NCBI GenBank assembly: GCA_017437095.1
Contig: JAFSBW010000072.1
Coordinates: forward strand, 1-64,000
Source: Oscillospiraceae bacterium
GTDB lineage: Bacteria; Bacillota; Clostridia; Oscillospirales; Oscillospiraceae
Reading direction: 5' to 3'
Length of the DNA stretch: 64,000 bases
Below, piece after piece: positions 36,642-44,495 of the stretch. The notes under the pieces were generated by a model, which saw nothing but the letters and a program-made list of their open reading frames with translations, made no database searches and was not told the DNA's origin. The position numbers and the translations under genes are program-made. Each line of letters opens with the position of its first letter. Within the stretch, counting starts at the first letter, position 1.

Positions 36642-37394
36642 ATGCAGATGGTATTGCTTACTGCCCTGGGTGTTGGCGGCGCTACATTGATCGGCGCTGT
36701 GCTGGGCATGGCTTTTCGCAACCTTTCCCACAGATTCAGCGATATCGTGCTGAGCTTTGCCGCGGGCGTTATGCTGGCGGCCGCTGTGCTTGGGCTTATT
36801 CTGCCCTCCCTGGAATACGGCGGAAAATGGGGCATCCTGACTACCGTGGCCGGAATTTTTGCAGGCGCTCTTTGTCTGAATGTGATCGACCGTCTGGTGC
36901 CGCACCTGCACCATATCATGGGCGGCGATTCGGAAGCCCATAACAACGGCCAGCTGAGCAAGGTTTTGCTGTTTGTTACCGCCATCGCCATTCACAATCT
37001 GCCGGAGGGCATTGCCGCAGGCGTCAGCTTCGGTACCGACGATACCAGCGGCGCTCTGCTCATCGCCGGAGGCATTGCGCTGCAGAATATCCCGGAGGGC
37101 ATGGTGATCATCGGCCCTATGCTCAACGCCGGCATTAAACCGGGGCGTACCTTTGTATGCGCCGCTGCCACGGGGCTTATCGAGGTCATAGGTACTTTGG
37201 CGGGATACTACGCAGTAAACCTTGCGTCCGCTATCCTTCCCTTCGCATTGGCCTTCGCCGGGGGCACCATGCTGTATGTAGTCAGCGATGAAATGATCCC
37301 GGAGACCCATGCCCACGGCAGTGAACGGGGCGCTACCTATTCCCTGCTGGTCGGCTTCTGCGTGATGCTGGTAAGCGATGTTCTGCTGGGGTAA
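36642..37394 (+). CDS. ZIP-family divalent metal transporter
   Basis: The 250-residue membrane protein has eight predicted helices. It shows the ZIP signatures in helices 4 and 5, AIAIHNLPEGIAAGVSFG and GIALQNIPEGMVI, whose His/Glu residues bind the metal, and a short His-rich loop (HLHHIMGGDSEAH) typical of cytosolic metal sensing. It is closest in layout to ZupT/GufA-type transporters, so zinc, iron or manganese uptake is likely. AGGAGG at 36627-36632 favours the ATG at 36642 over 36633. The gap to the next gene is only 6 bases. Confidence 0.92.
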   Translation: MQMVLLTALGVGGATLIGAVLGMAFRNLSHRFSDIVLSFAAGVMLAAAVLGLILPSLEYGGKWGILTTVAGIFAGALCLNVIDRLVPHLHHIMGGDSEAHNNGQLSKVLLFVTAIAIHNLPEGIAAGVSFGTDDTSGALLIAGGIALQNIPEGMVIIGPMLNAGIKPGRTFVCAAATGLIEVIGTLAGYYAVNLASAILPFALAFAGGTMLYVVSDEMIPETHAHGSERGATYSLLVGFCVMLVSDVLLG

Positions 37395-37400
37395 GATGCT

Positions 37401-38897
37401 ATGAAGATTACAAAAAATAACGCCTTTGGCAAATATTTGGAGAGCCTGAGCGAAGACCAGCTGGCTAAGACCGATGCCCTTTTCCAGGATCTCCAGGAGC
37501 ATTGCACCCTGCCTAAGCACTGGGCCAAAAAGCTGGTAAAAGACTTTGAAAATGCCCTGGTATATTACCACCAATCCGGCGTTGCCCCAGATGAAGCCCA
37601 CCGGCGGCTGCAGCCGAGAAAATTGGGAGGCTTTTATGCCCGGGGTGCTGCCGCCTGGTTCGCTCTGGATGACGCGGCAAAGGTATATCCCCTTTCCATG
37701 GGCAGAAGCTCTATGGCAGTATTCCGTCTTTCGGCATACCTGAAAGAGGATGTTGTTCCTGCGCTGCTGCAAATGGCCCTCAATTTTACCATCAAGCGGT
37801 TTCCCGGCTTTGCTACTACCCTGAAAAAGGGCTTTTTCTGGCATTATCTGGATACCGCCAAGCGGCGTTTCCGGGTAGACGAGGAGCATGATCTCCCCTG
37901 CCAGCCTTTAAAGGTTTCCGCCAGCGGCTCTCAGAGCTTTCGGGTGCTGTATTGGAAAAACCGGGTAAGTGTAGAATTTTTCCATGTGCTTACCGACGGC
38001 ACCGGCGGCATGGAGTTTTTAAAGGTGCTACTGGGGGAATATATCCGGCTGCTGGGAGCGGAGTTTGTGCCTGAAGACATGCTGCTGGATGTATACGACA
38101 GCGCTGCCCCCCAGGAAACGGAAAACGCCTTCCGCAATGTAGCCAGCGAAAAGCATGGCGCCGGATTTGTGGATAAAACCGTTGTGCAGATGACCGGGCC
38201 TTTGGCCAAGACCCATCCCTGCCGGATCTTACACATTAAAATGGATGCCAAAAAGCTTAGCCAGGTAGCCAAAAGCTACGGCGCCACGGTTACGGAGTAT
38301 CTGCTGGCCCTTATGTTCCTGGCAGGCAAGGCCGCAACCGACGAGCTGGAGGGCCAATGCTCCATTCAAGTGCCTGTAAATATGCGCAAATTTTACCCCA
38401 GCGAAACGCTGCGAAATTTCTCTATGTACTGCGGCGTGCGGCTGGACATTGGTGATATTACCACGGTAGAAAAAATGCTCCCCAGCATCCACGCACAGCT
38501 TACGGAAAAAGCCGGCAAGCAGCCTATGACCCAGATGATCACCTCTACCAAAAAGCTGGTAAGCTCTGTGCGCTATGTGCCGCTGATGGTCAAGCAGCCC
38601 GTAGCCAAGGCTGTGTACGGCTTTTTGGGGGACAAGATCTTCTCCAACACTCTTTCCAATTTGGGCATTGTGAGGCTGCCGGAGGTCTTCTACGAATATG
38701 TGCAGAGTATGGATTTTGTGCTGGGTACGGCTATGACCAACCGGGCGGAATGCACCTTAGTTACTTTTGGAGATTGCGCAACTTTCTCCATCTCCAAATT
38801 GACCCGAGATCCTTCCTTTGAAGAAAAGCTGGAAAGTCTGCTCCAGCTCGACGGCATTCCTTTTACCATAGAAGGGAGCGGCTACTATGGACATTAA
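37401..38897 (+). CDS. Condensation/alcohol-acetyltransferase-like protein
   Basis: The 498-residue soluble protein has the fold signature of the chloramphenicol-acetyltransferase superfamily: HVLTDG at residues 195-200 fits HxxxDG with the catalytic His, and a VNMRKFYPSETLRNFSMYCG segment near 330-350 plus LSNLGIVRLP near 412 match WES/condensation enzymes. These transfer acyl groups to alcohols or amines. There is no carrier-protein or adenylation domain, so it is stand-alone and not an NRPS module. The start follows a weak CTGGGGTAAG site. Its 3' end overlaps the next gene by 11 bases, implying joint function in lipid or surface modification. Substrates are unknown. Confidence 0.75.
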   Translation: MKITKNNAFGKYLESLSEDQLAKTDALFQDLQEHCTLPKHWAKKLVKDFENALVYYHQSGVAPDEAHRRLQPRKLGGFYARGAAAWFALDDAAKVYPLSMGRSSMAVFRLSAYLKEDVVPALLQMALNFTIKRFPGFATTLKKGFFWHYLDTAKRRFRVDEEHDLPCQPLKVSASGSQSFRVLYWKNRVSVEFFHVLTDGTGGMEFLKVLLGEYIRLLGAEFVPEDMLLDVYDSAAPQETENAFRNVASEKHGAGFVDKTVVQMTGPLAKTHPCRILHIKMDAKKLSQVAKSYGATVTEYLLALMFLAGKAATDELEGQCSIQVPVNMRKFYPSETLRNFSMYCGVRLDIGDITTVEKMLPSIHAQLTEKAGKQPMTQMITSTKKLVSSVRYVPLMVKQPVAKAVYGFLGDKIFSNTLSNLGIVRLPEVFYEYVQSMDFVLGTAMTNRAECTLVTFGDCATFSISKLTRDPSFEEKLESLLQLDGIPFTIEGSGYYGH

Positions 38898-39462
38898 GAT
38901 CACCTACCCTGCCGTAAAAAAGCGGCAAAATTTCCTGGATTGGGTGCGGTTTATCCTGAAATGCCTGGCGGCGGCGGCTGTAATCGCCTGCCCCATCGTA
39001 AACCTTTTCACCGGGGGCAAGCCCTGGAGCCTGGTTGTGATCATGGGCGTATACACCGCCTGGACGCTGGTGCTGGACCCTGACCTGGTAGAATATAACC
39101 GCATCAGCCAGTTTGTAAAGGCGGTGCTGTGCGCCGTGGCGCTGCTGGGGCTTATCGATTACGCCCTCGCTCCGGGGTTTGCGATAAAGGTTTTGCCCAT
39201 CGTGATTTTCAGCGCCCTGCTGGTAGCCGGCGGGCTGTTCTTTTCCGATCTGCAGCGGCAAAAGCAGAATATGATGCCTATGCTTACGCTGATCCTTATT
39301 AGCTTTATCGGCACGGCGCTGGGCCTGAGCCTTTACCACGGCACCGGCCGCTGGGCTATGATCGTTATGGGCTGCGTGGCCTTTGGGCTGCTGGTTGGCT
39401 GCATTGCCATATTGCGCAAGGATTTTATAAGAGAGCTGAAAAAACGGTTTCATACCAAATAA
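38887..39462 (+). CDS. Polytopic membrane protein paired with the acyltransferase
   Basis: The 191-residue protein has about six hydrophobic helices (about 25-43, 50-68, 80-95, 100-117, 128-147 and 154-173), a short basic N-terminus and a basic C-terminal tail (KKRFHTK). I associate the pairing with DUF6320-type proteins found beside such acyltransferases, but this is from memory of gene order and only moderately sure. The start has AAGGGAG within the upstream gene and an 11-base overlap, so the two are translationally coupled. It may present or flip the acylated product. Confidence 0.65.
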   Translation: MDIKITYPAVKKRQNFLDWVRFILKCLAAAAVIACPIVNLFTGGKPWSLVVIMGVYTAWTLVLDPDLVEYNRISQFVKAVLCAVALLGLIDYALAPGFAIKVLPIVIFSALLVAGGLFFSDLQRQKQNMMPMLTLILISFIGTALGLSLYHGTGRWAMIVMGCVAFGLLVGCIAILRKDFIRELKKRFHTK

Positions 39463-39463
39463 C

Positions 39464-39500
39464 AAAAACGGACACCTCCAAAAGAAGTGTCCGTTTTTAT
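39464..39500. terminator. Bidirectional terminator
   Basis: AAAAACGGACAC (39464-39475) pairs with GTGTCCGTTTTT (39487-39498) between two converging genes. Confidence 0.85.
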
Positions 39501-39508
39501 TATCTGCT

Positions 39509-40792
39509 TTAGCTGCCCAGCATGATCTGGATGATCTCTTTATCGGTTTGGCTCATGCCGTCCCGGGCAAGACGGCCGATATTGCGGATGGTATTTTCCA
39601 CGCCCTTGGTAATGATGCCGTCGCCGCCGTAGAACTGGCGGCCTGCTTTCATCATCTCGTAGCCCATAATGCCGGCTTCCACAGCCATGGCGATCTTGGC
39701 GGCGCAGGAGGGCTTGGCGCCGTCGCAAATGGTGCCGGAAAGGATGGCTACGGCGTTTACCAAAGTATGGGCGATCTCATAGAAGCCGCCCCCTTCCAGG
39801 AAGCAGATGCCGCAGCCGCAGCCGCAGCCTGCGCTGATCGCGCCGCAGTAGGCACTCAGGCAGCCGATACCCGTCTTTTGGTGGATGGTAATTAAATCTG
39901 AAAGGGCGATGGCGCGCAGCAGCTTTTCATTGTCTGCCCCCATGGCCTGGGCGTAGACCACAACGGGTACGCTGGCGGTAATGCCCTGGTTGCCGGAGCC
40001 GGAAATAATGCTAACCGGCATTTCGCAGCCGCTCATGCGGGCATCCGACCCGGCAGCCGCCAAGGCTCTGGCCGTATCCCGCAGGGATGCCTGGCCGCCC
40101 CGGTAAAGCACCTGGCCGATGCCTGCGCCGTATTCCCCGGATAGGCCCTCCCGGGCGATGGCCATATTCATATCCGCCTGGCGCTGCAGCAGGGGCGCTA
40201 CCGTGTCCAAAGGCGCTTCCTGGGCGAAGGTTACGATATCGCGCACATTTAAAAGGCTTCTGTCGTAGCTGCGGCGCTCATGGCGCTGGAGGGTATCCAA
40301 ATATTGGGGAGTAAGATCCCGGCCATTCAGGTCTACCAGCACTACATTGGTATGGTACTGCTGAATATGTACCCGGCAGCAGCTCTCACCGGCGGCAGCG
40401 GTAAGCAGAAGATCGAAGGTACAATCGGTAACCATTTCTTCCACCGTAAAGCGGCAGCGCTCCATAAAGGGCTTGATGCAGCAGCGGTTATCGTCCGTAA
40501 TGGCGGAAAGCACCTCCAGCCGCAGCTGGGGGGCGTTGGCGACGATGCCGGCGGCCACCGCAGCTTCGATGCCCCGCAGGCCACCGGTAGCGGGAACTAC
40601 CACACTTTTTACATTTTTGATAATATTGCCGCTGAGGGCGATATGGATCTGCTCCGGCTCTTGGCCCAGGGTAGCCCGGGCGATGGATGCGCCGTAGGCA
40701 ATGGCGATAGGCTCTGTGCAGCCCATGGCAACCATAAGCTCCTCGGCAAGGATTCCGTTATAGGCTTCTAAAATAGCAGCAGGCAGGCTCAT
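39509..40792 (-). CDS. cyuA: L-cysteine desulfidase family protein (UPF0597)
   Basis: The 427-residue protein belongs to the CyuA/UPF0597 family, whose studied members use a 4Fe-4S cluster to convert L-cysteine to pyruvate, ammonia and H2S. The conserved N-terminal AMGCTEPIAIAYG, the SGSGNQGI turn and the C-terminal cysteine cluster (GIGCLSAYCGAISAGCGCGCG and GTICDGAKPSCAAK) are present. It is transcribed alone; no cysteine transporter or CyuR regulator is adjacent. Serine or another beta-substituted amino acid could also be the substrate. Confidence 0.88.
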   Translation of the reverse strand: MSLPAAILEAYNGILAEELMVAMGCTEPIAIAYGASIARATLGQEPEQIHIALSGNIIKNVKSVVVPATGGLRGIEAAVAAGIVANAPQLRLEVLSAITDDNRCCIKPFMERCRFTVEEMVTDCTFDLLLTAAAGESCCRVHIQQYHTNVVLVDLNGRDLTPQYLDTLQRHERRSYDRSLLNVRDIVTFAQEAPLDTVAPLLQRQADMNMAIAREGLSGEYGAGIGQVLYRGGQASLRDTARALAAAGSDARMSGCEMPVSIISGSGNQGITASVPVVVYAQAMGADNEKLLRAIALSDLITIHQKTGIGCLSAYCGAISAGCGCGCGICFLEGGGFYEIAHTLVNAVAILSGTICDGAKPSCAAKIAMAVEAGIMGYEMMKAGRQFYGGDGIITKGVENTIRNIGRLARDGMSQTDKEIIQIMLGS

Positions 40793-40886
40793 ACAAGCCC
40801 TCCTTTCCAGTATTGCGTAGGTCTATTATACTACGCCTGGTTGGTTTTGCCAAGAAAATTCGACGAAATTCCGCAAATTTTTATCT

Positions 40887-40914
40887 TTGACTTTTGTAAG
40901 TTTTGCTATATAAT
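40887..40914 (+). promoter_or_regulatory. Promoter of the cytidylate-kinase-like gene
   Basis: TTGACT (40887-40892) and a perfect TATAAT (40909-40914) with a 16-base spacer, about 30 bases before the ATG. Confidence 0.75.
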
Positions 40915-40945
40915 AACAGTACAAAAACATTAAGGAGGTAATACT

Positions 40946-41557
40946 ATGGAAAAGAAGATCATTACCATCAGCCGTGAGTTTGGCAGCGGCGGCCGCAGCG
41001 TTGGCCGTAAGGTTGCTGAAAAGCTGGGTATCCCCTTCTACGATAAGGAGCTGGTAGACCAGGTTGCGCTGGAATCCGGTTTTGCTCCCAAGTATGTGGA
41101 GGAAAACGGCGAGCATTCCCCGGGTAAGAGCATGTTTTCCTATGCCTTTGCCTCCCAGGGTGTGCCGGGGATCATGAGCGGACTGTCTACCGCGGATTTC
41201 CTTTGGAACATCCAATGCAATGTGATCATGCAACTGGCGGAAAAGGGCCCCTGCGTGATCGTGGGGCGCAACGCCGACTACATCCTGAAAGACCGCAGCG
41301 ATTGCCTGCACGCCTTTATCCACGCGGATAAGGATTTCCGCGCAGACCGGATCGTGCGCCTTTACGGCGAATCGGAAAAAAGCCCGGAATCCCGCCTGAA
41401 CGAAAAGGACAAGCGCCGCCGGGTAAACTACCAGCACTACACCGGCCGCACCTGGGGCGAAAGCCGCAATTACGACATCTGCCTTAGCACCAGCCGCCTG
41501 GGCGTAGAAGCCTGCGCAGACCTGATCGTAGCGCTGGTAAAGGCCAACAAGGAATAA
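40946..41557 (+). CDS. Cytidylate-kinase-like protein
   Basis: The 203-residue protein starts KKIITISREFGSGGRSVGRKVAEKLGIPFYDKELV, the signature of the cytidylate-kinase-like family common in gut Clostridia, with a modified P-loop (GSGGRSVG). Further matches are CVIVGRNADYIL, FIHADKDFR and the lid-like KDKRRRVNYQHYTGRTWG. Family members often occur in several copies and are not the essential Cmk, so a role in nucleotide metabolism is plausible but unproven. AAGGAGG precedes the ATG. Confidence 0.85.
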   Translation: MEKKIITISREFGSGGRSVGRKVAEKLGIPFYDKELVDQVALESGFAPKYVEENGEHSPGKSMFSYAFASQGVPGIMSGLSTADFLWNIQCNVIMQLAEKGPCVIVGRNADYILKDRSDCLHAFIHADKDFRADRIVRLYGESEKSPESRLNEKDKRRRVNYQHYTGRTWGESRNYDICLSTSRLGVEACADLIVALVKANKE

Positions 41558-41580
41558 GCCAAAATAAAAGCCAGGGGCTT

Positions 41581-41786
41581 TTGCGTGTTATCCTTAACGG
41601 AAACACGCAAATGAATTGCAACGGCATTGCATGAATCGACACGGTGTGTCATGAATTGCAGTAAACTGCATGATTTGCCCTACGGGCATTATATTCGTGG
41701 CAATTCAATTCATGGAGTCGGCGTTACGCCGGCGAGAAATCATGGCGCAGCCAATTCATGATGCTTTCGCATCAATTCATTGATAA
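41581..41786. repeat. Micro-hairpin array 1 (ATGAATT-linked)
   Basis: A 9-bp hairpin (TTGCGTGTT...AACACGCAA, 41581-41610) is followed by small stem-loops: TGCAA/TTGCA, GACAC-GGT-GTGTC, GCAGT-AA-ACTGC, TGCCC-TAC-GGGCA, CGGCG-TTA-CGCCG, TGGC-GCA-GCCA, GATGC-TTTC-GCATC. Between them are near-constant linkers ATGAATT, ATGATT or their reverse AATTCATG. Stems differ from each other while linkers repeat. It fills most of the 409-base gap after the cytidylate-kinase-like gene. Confidence 0.85.
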
Positions 41787-41791
41787 TAACG

Positions 41792-41837
41792 AAAGAGCAA
41801 GAATAAAAGGATCAGTTCCTTTTACTCTTGCTCTTTT
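41792..41837. terminator. Long terminator-like stem
   Basis: AAAGAGCAAG and TAAAAGGA pair with TCCTTTTA and CTTGCTCTTT, an about 19-bp stem with one interruption and a T-run. It lies between converging genes. From 41838 to 41966 I see nothing further. Confidence 0.75.
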
Positions 41838-41966
41838 CTGCTGTTAATGGGTTTGGCCTGTAGATCAACCGTATTTGTGCGCGCAAATGCAAAAATATTG
41901 CTTAATGGGAATTGAAAGCATCTTCAATTTCTCCAATAAAAGATTACACATTCGCCCCTGGTATTT

Positions 41967-42524
41967 TTATTTGGAAGAGATTTGCTTGCCCTCCAGGCTG
42001 AAGCTCAATGCGCTCAGGGCGGCAACGCCGCTGATATGGCTCAGGTGGGGCAAATAATCCTTGAGCTTTAAGGGTATGATGTAGGCCGCAAGATCCTTCC
42101 AGAAGATCTGCAGCAGAACGATCGCGCCCAGCAAGGTAGCAATATAATACTTGCCGGGGATAATGCCCATAGTAGTAGCTACCAGGGCGGCGGCGCAGAG
42201 GATATAGATAATAGCCCCAAACACGCTGCCGAAGAAGCTGCCGCCGAAGAAGATCATAAAAATGCACCAAACAGCGCCCATGCAGCCGTAAACAAAGGGC
42301 ATATTCAGCCGGATGCCTTTCAGAAGCACCACAAAGCCTACCAGCCAAATAAGCGGCAGGATCACGCTGCCAAACAGCTTGCCGAAGCCCAGGGAAGCAA
42401 TGTCCCCCAAAACGATATAGCCCAGCGCAATGCAAAAAATAGAAAGCCCGGCAAAGAAAGCAGCGGCAGTAGCCGCGGCGCTATCCAGCTTCAGGCGGTA
42501 CTTAACTACCTGCTTAAGCTCCAT
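41967..42524 (-). CDS. Hypothetical polytopic membrane protein
   Basis: The 185-residue product has five clear hydrophobic helices (about 18-40, 49-71, 75-98, 101-122 and 127-145) and a short polar C-terminal tail. No motif points to a transport or enzyme family. AAGGGGG eight bases before the ATG supports a real gene. The DUF4317 gene ends 69 bases upstream on the same strand, so co-transcription is possible. Confidence 0.65.
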   Translation of the reverse strand: MELKQVVKYRLKLDSAAATAAAFFAGLSIFCIALGYIVLGDIASLGFGKLFGSVILPLIWLVGFVVLLKGIRLNMPFVYGCMGAVWCIFMIFFGGSFFGSVFGAIIYILCAAALVATTMGIIPGKYYIATLLGAIVLLQIFWKDLAAYIIPLKLKDYLPHLSHISGVAALSALSFSLEGKQISSK

Positions 42525-42593
42525 AAAAGCAGCCCCCTTACAGTATGCTAAAAAACATTATACGCCAAACGGCAACAAATAGCAAGCATTATG

Positions 42594-43736
42594 CTAATTT
42601 TTTTCGCCCCGGAAATGGATGCTCACGCCGTTTACCTGCACATCCTCCTCGGCGTTGATCAGGATATACTTTACGCCGCCGATGATGCGGGTCTCGATCA
42701 GGTCGGTACGGTCACGGGCTACCTGGATGGAAACATCCGGCGTGCGCACCTGGAAGCGCTTATCGTCGATAATGTTCTTGGGATGCACCGCCGCTTCAAA
42801 GCCAAAGGCTTCATCGTAATCTACGCTGAACTTGGCGATATGCTCCTGAGATACCCCAACCTCCTGCAGCACGCCGGTGATCTGACCCTTGGTAAGGGTA
42901 AGCGCTTCCGGCACTTTGCTTTCCTTATGCATATCGATGTACTGGCAAAGCTGCTCATGCACCGTTTGCACCAGATCCATGGAGCAATCTTCCTCCAAAG
43001 AATTGGTAAGCAGCGCTTCAAAGCTCTGCTTTTGCGCATAAGCGGGCTTGGGAATGGGAGTATTGAACACAGCTGCTACAAAAGCTTCATAGTTTTCCTT
43101 GGGGCTGTGGTTATAGTAAAGGGCGTTGTAGATATTGGTAGCCCGGTTATCAAAGGCCGGGAACAAAAAGCCCAGCTCCGGGGCGCAGACGATGTTCATA
43201 ATATTGCCATCGTGGAACTGCTTGCTCTCGGCTTCGTAGAAAAGCTGGGGCTTGGTCTGCTTTACCGGGCAGATGGCGCAGAGCAGATAGGTATAGACCT
43301 GGCTGGAATTGTCATCCTGGGTATCGCCATCCTTGCTCTTAAAGGGAACATCGTATTTATCCAGGCCCAGCAGGATCACATAGCCGCCGTCAAAGCTGAC
43401 ACTGTCCATAACCTTGCGGTAGAAGGCGAAGCGGGTTTCATCGTCCTTCAGCTCGCTATCGCGCAGATCCATAAGCAGCTTATGCTCCGGGCTGGAGGCT
43501 ACCTGGCTGGTAGCAAAATTGATGTCGATCAGGTTTTTGCCCAAAGTGCCGGAAAGGGTGCGCTTGAGCAAAGAAAAGTATTTGTCGCTCTCGTTTTCCG
43601 ACATGGTGGCGCAGCTGCAGCGAAACTCGGATACGATCAGCTTGTTATCCCCCACATAGCAGCCGTAGATGGCGGCCATGTTGCTGCGGTCCCGGCGCAC
43701 ACGGCGGCGGATCTCGTTGATTTCCTTAGTATTCAT
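42594..43736 (-). CDS. DUF4317 domain protein
   Basis: The 380-residue soluble protein matches DUF4317 over its full length: the start TKEINEIRRRVRRDRSNMAAIYGCYV, the middle EFRCSCATMSENESDKYFSLLKRTLSG and the end GGVKYILINAEEDVQVNGV. The family is common in gut Clostridia and has no known function. No signal peptide or membrane helix is present. It stands before the small membrane protein and is separated from pgsA by repeat elements. Confidence 0.85.
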   Translation of the reverse strand: MNTKEINEIRRRVRRDRSNMAAIYGCYVGDNKLIVSEFRCSCATMSENESDKYFSLLKRTLSGTLGKNLIDINFATSQVASSPEHKLLMDLRDSELKDDETRFAFYRKVMDSVSFDGGYVILLGLDKYDVPFKSKDGDTQDDNSSQVYTYLLCAICPVKQTKPQLFYEAESKQFHDGNIMNIVCAPELGFLFPAFDNRATNIYNALYYNHSPKENYEAFVAAVFNTPIPKPAYAQKQSFEALLTNSLEEDCSMDLVQTVHEQLCQYIDMHKESKVPEALTLTKGQITGVLQEVGVSQEHIAKFSVDYDEAFGFEAAVHPKNIIDDKRFQVRTPDVSIQVARDRTDLIETRIIGGVKYILINAEEDVQVNGVSIHFRGEKN

Positions 43737-43763
43737 AGTGATTCCTCTTTTCTAAGGCATAAT

Positions 43764-43843
43764 AGACAGATATAAGATAAAAGATATAATATATAAGATA
43801 ACAAAAAACAAAAATATCTCATATCTTATATCTTATATCTCTA
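43764..43843. repeat. Folded-back AGATATA repeat
   Basis: The left half (about 43766-43800) is a run of AGATATAAGATA-like units and the right half (43814-43842) is its complement, a run of TATCTTATATCT, with an A-rich centre. It could form an imperfect stem of about 25-30 bp. Confidence 0.7.
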
Positions 43844-43860
43844 TAATTACGGAAGCAAAT

Positions 43861-43932
43861 AGATTGAGGATTTGACAGTGGAGAGTGAAGATCACGATAT
43901 CTCCACTGTTCAATCTTCAATCTCCAATCTCC
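43861..43932. repeat. Folded-back GAAGATTGA repeat, copy 1
   Basis: A purine-rich half (AGATTGAGG...GAGAGTGAAGAT) faces a pyrimidine-rich half (CAATCTTCAATCTCCAATCT). The core ACAGTGGAGA/TCTCCACTGT is a perfect 10-bp arm. Related copies lie at 51494, 55991 and 60771. Confidence 0.75.
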
Positions 43933-43961
43933 ATATAACATTTGATATTTGGGGTCTGGTG

Positions 43962-44492
43962 TTAATCCCAGAGGCACTTCCAGTTCTGCACGAAGTACTC
44001 CACGCCGGAATACAGCGTAGTAACCACGATCACAGCGGTAACTACCCAGCCCAGCCATTCCACCTGGGGAAAAGCCGTCCAAACGCACAGGCCGATCATG
44101 GTAGAAGCGGTTTTTACCTTGCCGCTCCAGCCAGCGGCGATGACGCTGCCCTTGCCAACGGCCACCAGGCGCAGGCCGGTAACCGCAAACTCCCGGGTAA
44201 GCACCAGCATCAGCGCCCAAGCGGGGAACAGGCCCCACTCGGTAAAAATAGCCATGCAGGCAATGACCAGCAGCTTATCGGCCAGAGGGTCCAGGAATTT
44301 GCCGAAATCGGTAACCTGGTTGTACTTACGGGCAATGTGGCCATCCACATAGTCGGTAAGGCTCAAAACGATAAACAGCGCCAGAGCGCTATACAGCAGC
44401 ACGCCGGGTACGCCGTGGCTCAGGTACATAAGCAGCATATACACCGGGATAAACAGCACCCGAACAAAGGTAATTTTACTGGCAGTGGTCAT
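43962..44492 (-). CDS. pgsA: CDP-diacylglycerol--glycerol-3-phosphate 3-phosphatidyltransferase
   Basis: PgsA makes phosphatidylglycerol phosphate, the first committed step to phosphatidylglycerol. The 176-residue membrane protein has the CDP-alcohol phosphotransferase motif D-x2-DG-x2-AR-x8-G-x3-D-x3-D (within LTDYVDGHIARK and FGKFLDPLADK) and about four to five helices. It begins three bases after rimO on the same strand. rimO-pgsA is a common neighbour pair in Bacillota. Confidence 0.95.
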   Translation of the reverse strand: MTTASKITFVRVLFIPVYMLLMYLSHGVPGVLLYSALALFIVLSLTDYVDGHIARKYNQVTDFGKFLDPLADKLLVIACMAIFTEWGLFPAWALMLVLTREFAVTGLRLVAVGKGSVIAAGWSGKVKTASTMIGLCVWTAFPQVEWLGWVVTAVIVVTTLYSGVEYFVQNWKCLWD

Positions 44493-44495
44493 AGC

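Noticed and set aside
35391..37889. Minus-strand frame of more than 800 codons
   Set aside because: It runs opposite the flavodiiron and ZIP genes and their terminator, and has no recognisable domain.
37401..38897. Non-ribosomal peptide synthetase
   Set aside because: Only a condensation-like domain is present, without adenylation or carrier domains nearby.
40946..41557. Essential cytidylate kinase Cmk
   Set aside because: The P-loop and overall motifs fit the cytidylate-kinase-like family and not canonical Cmk, which also usually neighbours other genes.
41838..41966. Small RNA gene after the long terminator stem
   Set aside because: No promoter pair or convincing stem structure was found in this stretch.
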